NCBI RefSeq assembly: GCF_000368625.1
Contig: NZ_KB849576.1
Coordinates: 791,297-855,296, forward strand
Reading direction: 5' to 3'
DNA: 64,000 bases
Source: Acinetobacter schindleri CIP 107287
GTDB lineage: Bacteria > Pseudomonadota > Gammaproteobacteria > Pseudomonadales > Moraxellaceae
This document shows, piece after piece, positions 9,066 to 17,939 of this stretch (within the stretch, counting starts at the first letter, position 1; every line of letters begins with the position of its first letter). The translations under genes were made by a program, and so were the position numbers. A model generated the notes under the pieces. The model searched no databases, was not told where the DNA came from, and saw only the letters and a program-made list of their open reading frames with translations.

Positions 9066-9521
9066 TTAAGATTGCTTAGAAGATTGAATTTTTTCAATGA
9101 TGTAATCGAGGGCAGCGGCATAGCCTTTTGCACCCAGACCACAGATCACGCCGATCGCCTTATCGGACAGATATGAATGATGTCGAAATGCCTCACGTGC
9201 ATGAACGTTAGACAAATGGACTTCAATAAATGGAATGGCAACGCCAAGAAGTGCATCACGCACTGCAACAGAGGTATGCGTTAAAGCTGCAGGATTAATA
9301 ATGATGTATTGCACGCCGTCTTGTTGTGCTTGATGAATTCGGTCGACAATGGCACCTTCCCAGTTGCTTTGGAAAGAGTCTAATTCTAAAGTGGCATTTT
9401 TAGCCTGAGCGCTGAGCTGCTGATTGATGTCATCAAGAGTCAAGTGACCATATACTTCTGGTTCACGCTTTCCCAGCAAATTAAGATTCGGTCCATGAAT
9501 GACCAAAATGGTCGAACTCAT
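9066..9521 (-). CDS. aroQ: Type II 3-dehydroquinate dehydratase
   Basis: The 151-aa protein matches the small dodecameric AroQ family: N-terminal [17 protein letters not shown] with the catalytic Tyr (residue ~24), [16 protein letters not shown], and [18 protein letters not shown] with the active-site His. It converts 3-dehydroquinate to 3-dehydroshikimate in the shikimate pathway. It is first in the operon with accB and accC, an arrangement common in gamma-proteobacteria. Confidence 0.96.
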   Translation of the reverse strand: MSSTILVIHGPNLNLLGKREPEVYGHLTLDDINQQLSAQAKNATLELDSFQSNWEGAIVDRIHQAQQDGVQYIIINPAALTHTSVAVRDALLGVAIPFIEVHLSNVHAREAFRHHSYLSDKAIGVICGLGAKGYAAALDYIIEKIQSSKQS

Positions 9522-10392
9522 TCAGCTTGCTCCAATTCAAAAGTTTCAAAAGAAGTTTGCAAGATGTCAGCAAACTTCCTTCATTATGGCATGAAATTCT
9601 ACATTTTATAAAAATTTTGTCTGAATTGGTGTAGAAATTGCCTGCCTAATAGTGGGCTATATAATGAGAACTTTGCAAGGAATTGGCAATGTTAAAAAAT
9701 GACATTTATGGGAGTTATGTCGGATTCTTACATTGTAAGCCTAATTGGCTAAAACAGTTAATAATGTTTATATAACATTGCCGACAGATAATAAAGAAGT
9801 CAACTATTTTTGATCAGATCCTACTAGATGTTTGCAGTATTTAAGGTTTAAAGCTTATTCATCTTAAATTTTAGTGACAAAAAAGTCTGTTTAAAAAGTG
9901 CCCATGAATGGTTTTTATATAATAATTCTAATTATATGAGATTTTATTAAATAAGTTATTGAATTTAATTTATTTTAAATTAAAAAATCTATCAGTTAGC
10001 TATTATTTTAAGGTCCCTTAGAGTTGTGAGTATGCATAGAAAAAGAGGCAACTCCTGAGCTTAACAGTGGAATCAGGTAGTGAGTTAAACTTACTGATTC
10101 GCCCTATTTTTAATTCCTGTATCGCAAAATGGTGAGATTGACTGAAATGTTCATAGAATTGTATTCAATGCTGAATATTCAGCCAAAAGATAAAGCATTT
10201 AAATTGGCAAAAGGTCGTCTACTAAGTCGGTGAATGGTCGTAGGAGGTCAACTCAACGATACTCACCCTCTTGCAATAAGGCTTTTCGTAGAAACTTTAT
10301 CGAATAATATGGTTTATAAATAGTCTAGACATGTTCGAGAAAGGTGTGAATTTTATATAATGCAGCTATCTAAAACAAAATAGTCAAATATC
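9522..10392. other. 871-base spacer, no supported gene
   Basis: This is the longest gene-free stretch outside the island. It must contain the aroQ promoter (left) and the promoter of the ybaK-like gene (right). Two short frames start at 9689 (28 codons) and 10147 (28 codons) and match nothing I know. A purine-rich GTCGTAGGAGGTCAACTC stretch at about 10238-10255 resembles a strong ribosome-binding site but is not followed by a useful ORF. It may be decayed sequence. Confidence 0.5.
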
Positions 10393-10860
10393 ATGACTCC
10401 AGCTTGCAAACTTTTAAAAGCCAATAAAATCGAATATAGCATTCACGAATATGAACATGATGCCAATGCTAAAAGCTTTGGTTTAGAAGCAGCAGAGAAA
10501 CTGGGCCTAGCTGTTGAAGAGGTTTTTAAAACGCTATTAGTCACGGATGAAAAGCAATATTTTGTGGCAGTATTACCTGTTCATCATCAGCTTAATCTTA
10601 AAAAAGTAGCTGCTACATTCGGTTGTAAAAAATTGCAGATGGCAGATCCTAAACAGGCAGAACGATTAACCGGATATCTGGTGGGTGGAATCAGCCCAGT
10701 GGGACAAAAGAAACGCCTGAAAACTGTGATTGATGTATCAGCAGAAAGGCTGAATAAAATTTATGTCAGTGGTGGCAAGCGTGGTTTGGACATTGGTCTA
10801 AACCCAGCAGATTTAGCCAAGGTTTTAAATGCACCTTTTATTGATATAGTTGATGAATAA
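10393..10860 (+). CDS. ybaK: YbaK/EbsC-family Cys-tRNA(Pro) deacylase
   Basis: The 155-aa product has the YbaK fold hallmarks: the N-terminal [28 protein letters not shown] with the conserved Lys near residue 46, and the C-terminal [18 protein letters not shown]. Members hydrolyse Cys-tRNA(Pro) mischarged by prolyl-tRNA synthetase. It is a single gene with its own terminator. Confidence 0.92.
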   Translation: MTPACKLLKANKIEYSIHEYEHDANAKSFGLEAAEKLGLAVEEVFKTLLVTDEKQYFVAVLPVHHQLNLKKVAATFGCKKLQMADPKQAERLTGYLVGGISPVGQKKRLKTVIDVSAERLNKIYVSGGKRGLDIGLNPADLAKVLNAPFIDIVDE

Positions 10861-10898
10861 TTTAATGTATTAAAAAGACATTAATTAGTATTTTAATT

Positions 10899-10930
10899 AA
10901 ACCCGGAGAGTAAAATTCGGGTTTTCTTTT
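10899..10930 (+). terminator. Terminator after ybaK
   Basis: The stem AAACCCG/CGGGTTT (10899-10905 with 10918-10924) is followed by a T-rich stretch, 39 bases after the stop codon. Confidence 0.75.
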
Positions 10931-10953
10931 GGTCGGAAAACGCTACACATTTT

Positions 10954-11001
10954 TTTTGCATTTGTATATTGTTTTAATGCAAAAGCAACCATGGGTTGCT
11001 T
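10954..11001 (+). promoter_or_regulatory. Two overlapping hairpins in the leader of the next gene pair
   Basis: A 9-bp perfect inverted repeat TTTTGCATT/AATGCAAAA (10954-10962 with 10976-10984) overlaps by two bases an 8-bp perfect hairpin AAGCAACC/GGTTGCTT (10983-10990 with 10994-11001, 3-base loop). They lie 45-90 bases before the 31-codon ORF at 11046. Whether they act in RNA or bind protein is unknown. Confidence 0.4.
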
Positions 11002-11045
11002 ACAACAATAAGAAATTAAAAGAAAAATAAATTGGAGCATTGCTC

Positions 11046-11141
11046 ATGAAGATCGTTATTTGGCTTAACGCTGTTTGTCTATTTTTGTCACTTGGGGAAT
11101 CACTTCTGCACGGTTTTAACCGGGAGGTGGCATATGAATGA
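11046..11141 (+). CDS. Small hydrophobic ORF coupled to the next gene (31 aa)
   Basis: The ATG at 11046 follows TTGGAG with 8-base spacing. The 31-codon product begins with a hydrophobic stretch (MKIVIWLNAVCLFLSLGESLL). The TGA stop (11139-11141) overlaps the start region of the following gene by 8 bases, and that gene's ribosome-binding site GGGAGGTGG lies inside it. This arrangement suggests translational coupling. The ORF may be a leader peptide or a true mini membrane protein. Confidence 0.45.
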   Translation: MKIVIWLNAVCLFLSLGESLLHGFNREVAYE

Positions 11142-11658
11142 AAAAGGCGTTTACCTGCTTAGTACTGTGGCTCTATTTTTAATCTTATGGTTGATTGGTT
11201 ATCAGGTCCATAATGAAATCCATCGGGAAGAATTGGGATTGAACCGCACCAGCAGTTTAGCATTTTATGGGATGAATACCCATACGCCGTTTCTAGACCG
11301 TCAGGCAGAAAGTTTGAATCAGGCTGTACAGCGTCAGGGAGTGGTGCGGAATCAATCTCAGCCTTTGAACCAACAGCGCGCTCAGTTTGTTTCAGATTTT
11401 GCCAGTATGCTATTTGCAATGCAGGATGGACATAAGCCTGAATATTTGCAGCTGAGAATATTTCTAAACAGGCAACAAACATTATTGGAAAATAAGGCGC
11501 TTAAACAGGAGGAGGCACTCGCCAATATTAATTTGCTACAGACATTCTTGCCTGAGTACCAACATGAACTGACACGAGCATCGGCAAAATTGAAAACGCG
11601 TTATTCTTATTATGAAACACATATAATTTCTGATGAGATGAGTTTAAGCACGGTATGA
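11134..11658 (+). CDS. Hypothetical membrane-anchored protein (174 aa)
   Basis: I start at the ATG at 11134 because it is preceded by a strong GGGAGGTGG ribosome-binding site. An upstream in-frame ATG at 11092 has none. The product has one N-terminal membrane helix (VYLLSTVALFLILWLIGYQV) followed by ~145 mostly helical, Gln/Glu-rich residues, probably periplasmic. No family recognised. It appears to be translated together with the small ORF at 11046. Confidence 0.65.
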   Translation: MNEKGVYLLSTVALFLILWLIGYQVHNEIHREELGLNRTSSLAFYGMNTHTPFLDRQAESLNQAVQRQGVVRNQSQPLNQQRAQFVSDFASMLFAMQDGHKPEYLQLRIFLNRQQTLLENKALKQEEALANINLLQTFLPEYQHELTRASAKLKTRYSYYETHIISDEMSLSTV

Positions 11659-11775
11659 TCTAGAGGCGAACAATATCAGTGTGATGTATTAAAGTGGTTC
11701 TTCAGAATTAAGCTGAGAGATGAAGGTCTGCATGATTGTAAACTTTATACTCTAGCTACAGGATATAAAAATCAT

Positions 11776-11820
11776 CTCATGCAAGTTAAGTAAACTGTAT
11801 CGTTTTTAAACTTGCATGAG
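11776..11820 (-). terminator. Hairpin terminating the tus operon
   Basis: A perfect 12-bp inverted repeat CTCATGCAAGTT/AACTTGCATGAG (11776-11787 with 11809-11820) lies 19 bases past the tusE stop. On the minus strand it is followed by ATGATTTTTAT. The 21-base loop is long for a rho-independent terminator. Confidence 0.5.
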
Positions 11821-11838
11821 TAGTAATTATATATCTGC

Positions 11839-12150
11839 TTAAAGGCAATTCGCCGGTTTAGGAATGCCTGCCAAACGACTAAGGTGGCGTGCCACCAAGC
11901 CTGTATTAAATTTTTCTTGAAGTACAGCATTGTTGATTTCAGGCCCTACAGTTTTCATCAGGAATTTGATGAGAGGACGTGTCGCTGGAGAATGACCAAA
12001 CTGTTGATAAAACTGACGTACAGCCTGTAAGATTTCAAAATGCCAAGGGGTCAGTTTTAACTCTAAGCTCTCGGCAAGCACCTGTGCGACGTCTTCATTC
12101 CAGATGGTATAGTCCACTAAATGACCATCTTGGTCTAACTCTAAATTCAT
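11839..12150 (-). CDS. tusE: TusE/DsrC-family sulfur-relay protein
   Basis: The 103-aa product matches TusE/DsrC, with the segment LTPWHFEILQAVRQFYQQFGHSPATRPLIKFL and a C-terminus PKPANCL whose penultimate residue (Cys102) is the sulfur-carrying Cys of the family. TusE accepts persulfide from TusBCD and passes it to MnmA for 2-thiouridine in tRNA. It is the last gene of a tusD-tusC-tusB-tusE operon. Confidence 0.92.
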   Translation of the reverse strand: MNLELDQDGHLVDYTIWNEDVAQVLAESLELKLTPWHFEILQAVRQFYQQFGHSPATRPLIKFLMKTVGPEINNAVLQEKFNTGLVARHLSRLAGIPKPANCL

Positions 12151-12166
12151 GATAGATCCGTATGTG

Positions 12167-12451
12167 TTACTTCATAGAAATACAGCGACTAAAGCCCAAG
12201 CATAGTTCTGCAAATTCGGTATAATTAATAATTTTCAAATTTTTTACTTCTGGTTGAGGCAATAACTCAGCCTCATTTTCCAGAATATAAATCTCTTTCA
12301 GCTGCTGAATAAATGGATGCTCAACTGACAAGGCTGCATCGCCCATCAGAATTACCTGATCATTTTCGCTATAGAGTTGGGACAGTTGTTCGATAATCTG
12401 TGCTGTAGCCGCATGGCTGGCTTGAATCATATAAAGAGTTTTATCAGACAT
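12167..12451 (-). CDS. tusB: TusB/DsrH-like sulfur-relay subunit
   Basis: The product of ~94 aa from the ATG at 12451 (an in-frame ATG three codons upstream is also possible) has the small DsrEFH fold pattern (MSDKTLYMIQASHAATAQIIEQL, QVILMGDAAL). Position between the TusC-like and TusE genes supports TusB. Sequence conservation of TusB is low, so the assignment leans on context. Confidence 0.75.
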   Translation of the reverse strand: MSDKTLYMIQASHAATAQIIEQLSQLYSENDQVILMGDAALSVEHPFIQQLKEIYILENEAELLPQPEVKNLKIINYTEFAELCLGFSRCISMK

Positions 12452-12462
12452 GGTGAGCAACC

Positions 12463-12813
12463 TTACCAGTACAATACATGGTTAAAGCCTTGCATAAAGG
12501 CTGGGTTTAATTCGACAAATTCAATTTCTTGCTCTGTATTTTGTATAAAAGGCGAGTTTTGATTTTTACTTTCCACCAGAATTGGGGTCAGATCATAAAA
12601 TTCAAAACTGTCGACCATGTTGGAAGCAATTTTGAACGCATGTTTAAGCTGTTCAAATTGCAGATCTGAACGTAATAGGCTTAAAGCTGCACCTTGTAAT
12701 AAGACTTTCACGTCTGAACCAAAGGTCGCAAGTACCATGGTCGCAGAAAGACTTTCATGAACCTGCAAGGAATTCAGATTCGATTGAGTTAATATAACGA
12801 GTACAGATTTCAC
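12463..12813 (-). CDS. tusC: TusC/DsrF-like sulfur-relay subunit
   Basis: The 116-aa protein has the DsrE/F-like pattern: an N-terminal hydrophobic strand (KSVLVILTQSNLNS), then a region on a small-molecule-binding-type loop (ATFGSDVKVLLQGAAL). It lies between tusD and tusB in the order expected for the TusBCD heterohexamer. It lacks obvious catalytic Cys, as expected for TusC. Confidence 0.78.
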   Translation of the reverse strand: MKSVLVILTQSNLNSLQVHESLSATMVLATFGSDVKVLLQGAALSLLRSDLQFEQLKHAFKIASNMVDSFEFYDLTPILVESKNQNSPFIQNTEQEIEFVELNPAFMQGFNHVLYW

Positions 12814-12857
12814 ACAATATACCTTTTAAAAGCAACATATCCCAAAAAATAGACCGA

Positions 12858-13226
12858 TTAGAATTGAAGCAGACGATGTGCAGACTGAACAGCATCAGCG
12901 AGTTCGCCCAATCCGACCAATTCAAACTGATCTGCAAGATTATGCTGTTGAATATTGTGACGTTGAGCATTCTCCTGATCTGTGATACCACGCGCTAACG
13001 CCGCACTTACACATACGGGCAGACGTAGTTGCAAGGACTGCCACTCACGGGTCAGGTGACGCTGGTCATCCGGTACCCATTGCAGAGCATTAGCAACAGA
13101 CACACCGTCCTGGTAAAAGAAAACCCGAAAGTCTTCCTGTTTTTGCTTTAATGCTTTGGCAAGTCCCAAGGCATGCCAGGCATGTATCGACGTCGGGGCG
13201 GAGGTAATAAGAATTAAGGTGCTCAT
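12858..13226 (-). CDS. tusD: TusD/DsrE-like sulfurtransferase subunit
   Basis: I use the ATG at 13226 (122 aa) rather than an in-frame TTG at 13250, because the family starts with the strand MSTLILITSAPTS. The conserved Cys that carries sulfur lies in LPVCVSAALARGI. TusD receives persulfide from TusA and hands it to TusE. First gene of the tus operon, divergent from the epimerase gene at 13294. Confidence 0.85.
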   Translation of the reverse strand: MSTLILITSAPTSIHAWHALGLAKALKQKQEDFRVFFYQDGVSVANALQWVPDDQRHLTREWQSLQLRLPVCVSAALARGITDQENAQRHNIQQHNLADQFELVGLGELADAVQSAHRLLQF

Positions 13227-13293
13227 GAAATTCACTACAGGCTTGATCAACTAAGCAGTTGATCTGGGCTACATAATAAAAAGGTAGTATACA

Positions 13294-14301
13294 ATGATTT
13301 TAGTGACCGGTGGTTTAGGCTTTATAGGCTCTCATATTGCTTTAAGTCTGCTCGCACAAGGGCAACAGGTCATTGTGGTCGATAATCTGGCCAATGCTAG
13401 TCTGCAGACGCTAGAGCGTCTTGAATTCATTTCCGGCATGTATGTGCCTTTTGTTAAAATTGATATCCGCAATACGCCTGCTTTAAACAAAGTCTTTGAA
13501 CAGAATTCCATTGACGCCGTGGTACATACTGCAAGCTTTAAATCATTAGAAGAATCGGTACTAAAACCGCTGGAATATTACAATGATAATGTCAGTTGTA
13601 TTATGAGTCTCTTACGTGCCATGCAACGGACGGGTGTTCGTAATCTTGTGCATTTGTCCAGCCTTGCTGTTTATGGGCAATCCAGTCCTGATCTGACTGA
13701 AGAAACACCATTTAATTTCAGTTATCCAAACCCTTATATCAAGTCTCAACAGATGGTAGAAGAAATTATCCGTGATACTGCACGTACTGATAATGAATGG
13801 AAAATTGCGATCCTCAGACTATGCAATATTTCGGGTGCCTTTGAACATGGGGTACTGGGTGAAGTGGTACCGCCGCTACCAAAAAATATCGTGCCTTTGG
13901 CCATGCAGGTTGGGGCCTTACAGCGGGAAAGTATTGAACTGCGAAAACAGGCCAATACTGAAGATAAAACTGTAGAACGCAGTTTTTTGCATGTATTAGA
14001 TTGTTGTGATGCAGTCATTAAGAGTCTGCAATGGCTCAGTACACAAAGTTTTGCCTGTGAAGCCTTTGATATAGCGGGCGAATTGATTTCGATTCAGAAA
14101 TTGCTCGATGAAATTGGTGAAGTGACGCAAATCAATATCAAGACGGAAGAGGCGCTATATTACACTAATCCGGAACTAGATCAGGTTGGTTCTAAGGCGG
14201 AAAAGGCCAGGAACACTTTAAACTGGCAGCCTCAGCGTTCGATTCGGCAAATGCTTGAAGACGAGTGGCGTTTTTATCAGAACACGTTACGTGGGCAATA
14301 A
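13294..14301 (+). CDS. GalE-like NAD-dependent sugar epimerase/dehydratase with altered catalytic Lys
   Basis: The 335-aa protein is an extended SDR. It has the Rossmann motif GGLGFIGSHIA (residues ~6-16), VDNLANAS as in GalE, HLSSLAVYG, and the YxxxK region near residue 148. That region reads Tyr-Ile-Lys-Ser-Gln, so the position of the catalytic Lys is Gln, although a Lys lies two residues earlier. Length matches GalE (~338 aa). The change could mean lost epimerase activity or a different role. It is a single gene with no polysaccharide genes nearby, so the substrate is open. Confidence 0.75.
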   Translation: MILVTGGLGFIGSHIALSLLAQGQQVIVVDNLANASLQTLERLEFISGMYVPFVKIDIRNTPALNKVFEQNSIDAVVHTASFKSLEESVLKPLEYYNDNVSCIMSLLRAMQRTGVRNLVHLSSLAVYGQSSPDLTEETPFNFSYPNPYIKSQQMVEEIIRDTARTDNEWKIAILRLCNISGAFEHGVLGEVVPPLPKNIVPLAMQVGALQRESIELRKQANTEDKTVERSFLHVLDCCDAVIKSLQWLSTQSFACEAFDIAGELISIQKLLDEIGEVTQINIKTEEALYYTNPELDQVGSKAEKARNTLNWQPQRSIRQMLEDEWRFYQNTLRGQ

Positions 14302-14326
14302 TACCGATTAACGCTATCCCAATTAT

Positions 14327-14341
14327 TGATAATAATTATCA
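14327..14341. promoter_or_regulatory. Fur box upstream of fumC
   Basis: TGATAATAATTATCA is a perfect 7-1-7 inverted repeat, the core of the ferric-uptake regulator consensus. It lies 69 bases before the fumC start, a position compatible with the promoter. FumC is the iron-sulfur-free fumarase, and Fur control of fumC is known in some gamma-proteobacteria, which makes the site plausible. Confidence 0.7.
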
Positions 14342-14409
14342 TTTACATGCTGTTCTATTTTGCCTAAGATGGAACAAGGAAATACTAAAACTTTATAAAG
14401 AGGTTAAAT

Positions 14410-15804
14410 ATGCAAACACGTATTGAACATGACACCATGGGCGAAGTTGCTGTACCCAGTGAAGCACTGTGGGGAGCACAAACTCAGCGTAGTTTGCAGA
14501 ACTTTAAAATTGGTAATGAACGTCTGCCACGGCCTATGATTCGTGCCATGGGTCTGGTTAAAAAGGCGGCAGCCTTGATGAATGCCGAATTAAATCAGAT
14601 TCCGCATGAACTTTCAGGTTATATTGTTTCAGCAGCAGAAGAAGTGATTGCAGGGCAATGGGATAGTCAATTTCCGTTAGTGGTGTGGCAGACAGGTTCT
14701 GGTACGCAGAGCAATATGAACTGTAATGAAGTGATTGCCAATATCGCTAACCAGAATCTGGGAAATCCTTTAGGTTCTCAAAAACCGGTTCATCCGAATG
14801 ATCATGTTAATCGTGCTCAATCAACGAATGACTCTTTCCCAACAGCAATTCATGTTGCTGCAAGTCTGCAAATTAATGAATTACTGATTCCAGCAGTAAA
14901 AAAATTGCGTGATACCTTGCATGCCAAATCTCAGGAATTCTCAGACATCGTCAAAATTGGCCGTACTCACTTACAGGATGCTACGCCGTTGACACTGGGT
15001 CAGGAATTTAGTGGTTATGTGTCTCAGCTAGATCACGGTTTATTGCGTCTGGAACAGGCACTGCATGGTTTATATGAATTGCCTTTAGGGGGGACAGCAG
15101 TAGGTACAGGCTTGAATGCCCATCCTGACTATGCAGTAAAAGCAGCACAAACTCTGGCAAAACTGACTGGACTGCCATTCGTTACTGCACCAAACAAATT
15201 TGAAGCTTTGGCAGGTCGTGATGCGGCAGTCTTTGCTTCCGGTGCATTAAAAACTTTAGCGGCGAGTCTGAATAAAATCGCTAATGACATTCGCTGGTTG
15301 GCCAGCGGGCCACGTTGCGGCTTTGGGGAACTCCGTATTCCTGAAAATGAACCCGGCTCAAGCATCATGCCGGGTAAGGTCAATCCGACTCAAAGCGAAG
15401 CGATGACCATGGTTGTGGCGCAAGTGCTTGGAAATGACACCACCATTAATGTGGCAGGTGCATCGGGTAATTTTGAGCTGAATGTATTTATGCCTGTAAT
15501 CGCGTATAACTTGTTGCAATCCATTCAGCTGCTCGGTGATGCCTGTAATAGTTTCAATGATCACTGCGCCGTTGGTATTGAGCCGAACCGTGACAAGATT
15601 GAGCATTTCTTGCATGATTCATTAATGCTGGTTACTGCATTGAACCCGGTGATTGGTTATGAGAATGCAGCCAAAGTTGCCAAGACTGCTTATAAAGAAG
15701 GTAAAACTCTAAAACAAGTTGCGGTAGAACTTGATTTAGTCACAGCTGAACAGTTTGATGAAGTCGTCCGTCCTGAGAAAATGGTTTCAGCGAATGCGAA
15801 ATAA
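14410..15804 (+). CDS. fumC: Class II (iron-independent) fumarate hydratase
   Basis: The 464-aa length and motifs match FumC: the N-terminal [29 protein letters not shown], and the superfamily signature [11 protein letters not shown] near residues 317-327, which holds the catalytic Ser loop. It interconverts fumarate and malate in the TCA cycle without an iron-sulfur cluster. A Fur-box-like palindrome in the upstream region suggests induction under iron limitation. Confidence 0.97.
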   Translation: MQTRIEHDTMGEVAVPSEALWGAQTQRSLQNFKIGNERLPRPMIRAMGLVKKAAALMNAELNQIPHELSGYIVSAAEEVIAGQWDSQFPLVVWQTGSGTQSNMNCNEVIANIANQNLGNPLGSQKPVHPNDHVNRAQSTNDSFPTAIHVAASLQINELLIPAVKKLRDTLHAKSQEFSDIVKIGRTHLQDATPLTLGQEFSGYVSQLDHGLLRLEQALHGLYELPLGGTAVGTGLNAHPDYAVKAAQTLAKLTGLPFVTAPNKFEALAGRDAAVFASGALKTLAASLNKIANDIRWLASGPRCGFGELRIPENEPGSSIMPGKVNPTQSEAMTMVVAQVLGNDTTINVAGASGNFELNVFMPVIAYNLLQSIQLLGDACNSFNDHCAVGIEPNRDKIEHFLHDSLMLVTALNPVIGYENAAKVAKTAYKEGKTLKQVAVELDLVTAEQFDEVVRPEKMVSANAK

Positions 15805-15903
15805 AGCTTGTAACGCTTTTATTTTCAATCTTTAAGCCTGTTTTATCATGGAATAGTCAGCAGTGGTTTTTATCTCAGGCAGAGTTGCGTACAATAGCAC
15901 TAG

Positions 15904-16422
15904 ATGAGATTAACCACTGATGATTGTTTTATGCTTGATATTTATTTAACAGATGTTCAAAGAAAGGTGCAATTCAAGGATTATCCAGGTGAGCATCCTG
16001 TTAAATTTATTCTGAATTTTAAAAAGATTTTTCCAAGTATTATGGAACTTCTTTTACCTGTACTTCCCGATAATGAAAATCTGGATGAAATGTCATGGGA
16101 ATCAACGACCAATGATTTTGAAATTTTCCAGATGTTTTTAGCTGGTTGGGGGATTATTGAACTGCGTTTAAATGCGATTACTCAGTTCAAAGATAAAACC
16201 TTTGCAGATCAGCTTGTTAAACAAGCACAGCAGAAGCGTAAGGAATATCAAAAAAAGCATATGAAGCTCACGACTGTAGAGCTGGATTATCTATTTATGC
16301 ATGATATCCATGCGCTGATTGATGCTGAGCTGGTTGATCTGGGTGAGAAGTTTTATCTGCCAGTATTACGTGAACTTTGGAAAAATAAAGTCTCTGCTCA
16401 AGTCCTTAATGCCAAATTCTAA
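15904..16422 (+). CDS. Hypothetical cytosolic protein (172 aa)
   Basis: No signal peptide, membrane span or known motif is seen. The product is helical and acidic/aromatic-rich in the first half, with a Lys/Gln-rich segment (QAQQKRKEYQKKHMK) in the middle. The first ATG has no strong ribosome-binding site, and an alternative is Met10 (15931). Single gene; I do not recognise the family. Confidence 0.6.
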   Translation: MRLTTDDCFMLDIYLTDVQRKVQFKDYPGEHPVKFILNFKKIFPSIMELLLPVLPDNENLDEMSWESTTNDFEIFQMFLAGWGIIELRLNAITQFKDKTFADQLVKQAQQKRKEYQKKHMKLTTVELDYLFMHDIHALIDAELVDLGEKFYLPVLRELWKNKVSAQVLNAKF

Positions 16423-16449
16423 GTAAATTTAAACTGATTAATTTAATAT

Positions 16450-16480
16450 CATCCTCCATATTTGGGGGATGAATTTTAAT
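16450..16480 (+). terminator. Probable terminator after the 172-aa gene
   Basis: The stem CATCCTCC/GGGGGATG (16450-16457 with 16464-16471, one G:T pair) with a 6-base loop is followed by GAATTTTAAT, a weak T-tract. Confidence 0.55.
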
Positions 16481-16840
16481 AGGTTCCAAAAAACTATTTG
16501 ATGAGTTCAATTCTCACAAATAGCCTAAGCAACTCTTTCTATTTTTCATTCAAAAAAATTCTGCTGCATCATTGAACATGATGACTTATTTTAAAACAGA
16601 AATTGGTTCATAAAAGGGCATTTATTTTATCTTTTGATAAAAAATAAATTAATAAGCCATTATTTATCATGAGAATATATAAGGATATTACTTTAATAAT
16701 ATAGCTATTCTAAGCATATTTTCTTAAGCTATAAGTACTAATGAGTAAATGAATCATAGAATTCTTATTTATTAGATTTCCTTCATAAAAATAAGTGAAG
16801 GTTCCAGTTTTTCCGAAGATATATCAAAGGATTTTCAATA
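16481..16840. other. A+T-rich spacer with one copy of the AAATAGCCTAAGCAA repeat
   Basis: No gene is visible. One copy of a 15-bp motif found again three times at 18511-18790 lies at 16518-16532. An 11-base stretch TCATAAAAGGG (around 16609) is also shared with the other spacer (around 18546). The promoter of the nitroreductase gene should be near the right end. Confidence 0.5.
16518..16532 (+). repeat. AAATAGCCTAAGCAA repeat, copy 1
   Basis: Exact 15-bp copy of the motif also found at 18511, 18746 and 18776, all in spacers and on the same strand. Confidence 0.7.
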
Positions 16841-17443
16841 ATGTCGAATCAGTTTTTAGATTTAATTACAAAACGCCGTACGATCTACGCGATTGGCAAG
16901 AATGTCACACAATCTCCTGAATTTTTAACTGATTTGATTCAAAACGCTATTAAACAAAGTCCCTCATCATTTAACTCACAATCTTCCCGTGCCGTGATTC
17001 TGTTTAATGGTGAACATGAGAAATTCTGGGGCTTTGTCGCAGAAAAATTAAAAAGTTATGCCAAAGATGAAGAAAGTGCTGCAAAAACCGCAGCGAAAAT
17101 GGGAACCTTTGCGGCAGGCTTAGGTACGGTTTTATTTTTTGAAGACCTAGATGTCGTGAAAGGCCTACAAGATCAGTTTCCATCTTATGCAGATAACTTC
17201 CCGATCTGGGCAGAACATTCTACTGCGATCGCGCAATTTGCGACCTGGACAGCACTGCATACTGAAGGCTTGGGTGCATCTCTACAGCATTACAACCCGA
17301 TCGTAGATGAAAAAGTTCATGCAGAATGGGACGTTCCAGCAAACTGGAAACTGAGAGCACAGCTGGTGTTTGGTTCAGTTGAAGGTGAAGCACGTGCCAA
17401 AGACTTTATGCCGGATCAAGACCGTTTCAAAGTATTCCAATAA
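16841..17443 (+). CDS. Nitroreductase-family oxidoreductase (Frm2/HBN1-like)
   Basis: The 200-aa protein has the compact nitroreductase layout: the N-terminal FMN-binding Arg pair (ITKRRTIYAI), QSPSSFNSQSSRAVIL, an insert, and the C-terminal LGASLQHYNPIVDEKV plus VFGSVEGEARAK. This subgroup resembles yeast Frm2/HBN1 and related bacterial enzymes linked to oxidative-stress and lipid signalling. It should use FMN and NAD(P)H. Single gene. Confidence 0.88.
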   Translation: MSNQFLDLITKRRTIYAIGKNVTQSPEFLTDLIQNAIKQSPSSFNSQSSRAVILFNGEHEKFWGFVAEKLKSYAKDEESAAKTAAKMGTFAAGLGTVLFFEDLDVVKGLQDQFPSYADNFPIWAEHSTAIAQFATWTALHTEGLGASLQHYNPIVDEKVHAEWDVPANWKLRAQLVFGSVEGEARAKDFMPDQDRFKVFQ

Positions 17444-17455
17444 TTTGAAAAAACC

Positions 17456-17487
17456 GGCATCTGTCTAAATTCTTATAGGCAGATGCC
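17456..17487. terminator. Long hairpin after the nitroreductase gene
   Basis: A 12-bp stem GGCATCTGTCTA/TAGGCAGATGCC (one wobble pair) with an 8-base loop starts 13 bases after the stop. It lacks a T-run on the plus strand, but the A-run before it would serve as a T-run on the minus strand. It may stabilise the mRNA end. Confidence 0.5.
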
Positions 17488-17570
17488 ATGCAATAGGCGA
17501 TAAAAGCATATTCAGAATCATAAAAACTAAGCTACACTTAGGGCGCATTAAATCTAAGAGAAATGGCGCC

Positions 17571-17939
17571 ATGTCAAAGAACACCCAGAAACTTTCACCG
17601 CTTCAAGAGCTTATTGCTGAACAGAAATTGTTGTGCGAAGAAGTCGGTTCTGCCTATGTAGAGGTGAGTGGGGATAACGTCATTGCAGTAGCAGTCCATA
17701 CCCTGAATCAGGACCCCATTGTTGGTATTCGCAAGGCAGTAGATACAGCAACAAAAGTGAGCTGGTATATCTATGGTGGTGAACAAGTATCCACCGATGC
17801 TGACTTTGAAATTATGACTGTACGTGAATTACAGGATATTGCCCCAGAAGTTCTTCCTTATCTGGCGCTGGATCAAGGCTTTCGTTTCATGATTGATGCT
17901 GATGATTATGAAGATGTATGGAAAGAAGGTCAGGAATGA
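17571..17939 (+). CDS. Imm33-like (DUF2185) domain protein
   Basis: The 122-aa product has a C-terminal half (SWYIYGGEQV...DFEIMTVRELQDIAPEVLPYLALDQGFRFMIDADDYEDVW) that reads like the DUF2185/Imm33 domain, including the aromatic and acidic end. In polymorphic-toxin systems Imm33 proteins are immunity factors, but many single copies have unknown roles. The next gene overlaps it by four bases (ATGA), so they are co-translated. The family call is from memory of the pattern and would need a profile search. Confidence 0.6.
   Translation: MSKNTQKLSPLQELIAEQKLLCEEVGSAYVEVSGDNVIAVAVHTLNQDPIVGIRKAVDTATKVSWYIYGGEQVSTDADFEIMTVRELQDIAPEVLPYLALDQGFRFMIDADDYEDVWKEGQE

Noticed and set aside
9689..9775. 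28-codon ORF after AAGGAATTGGCA
   Set aside because: The start site looks fair, but the product has no recognisable feature and lies in a decayed-looking spacer, so it was not called as a gene.
10147..10233. 28-codon ORF (MFIELYSMLNI...)
   Set aside because: No ribosome-binding site and no known family; likely chance or a relic.
11092..11133. Upstream start for the 174-aa membrane protein
   Set aside because: The ATG at 11134 has a strong ribosome-binding site and gives a normal membrane-anchor start; the upstream one has neither.
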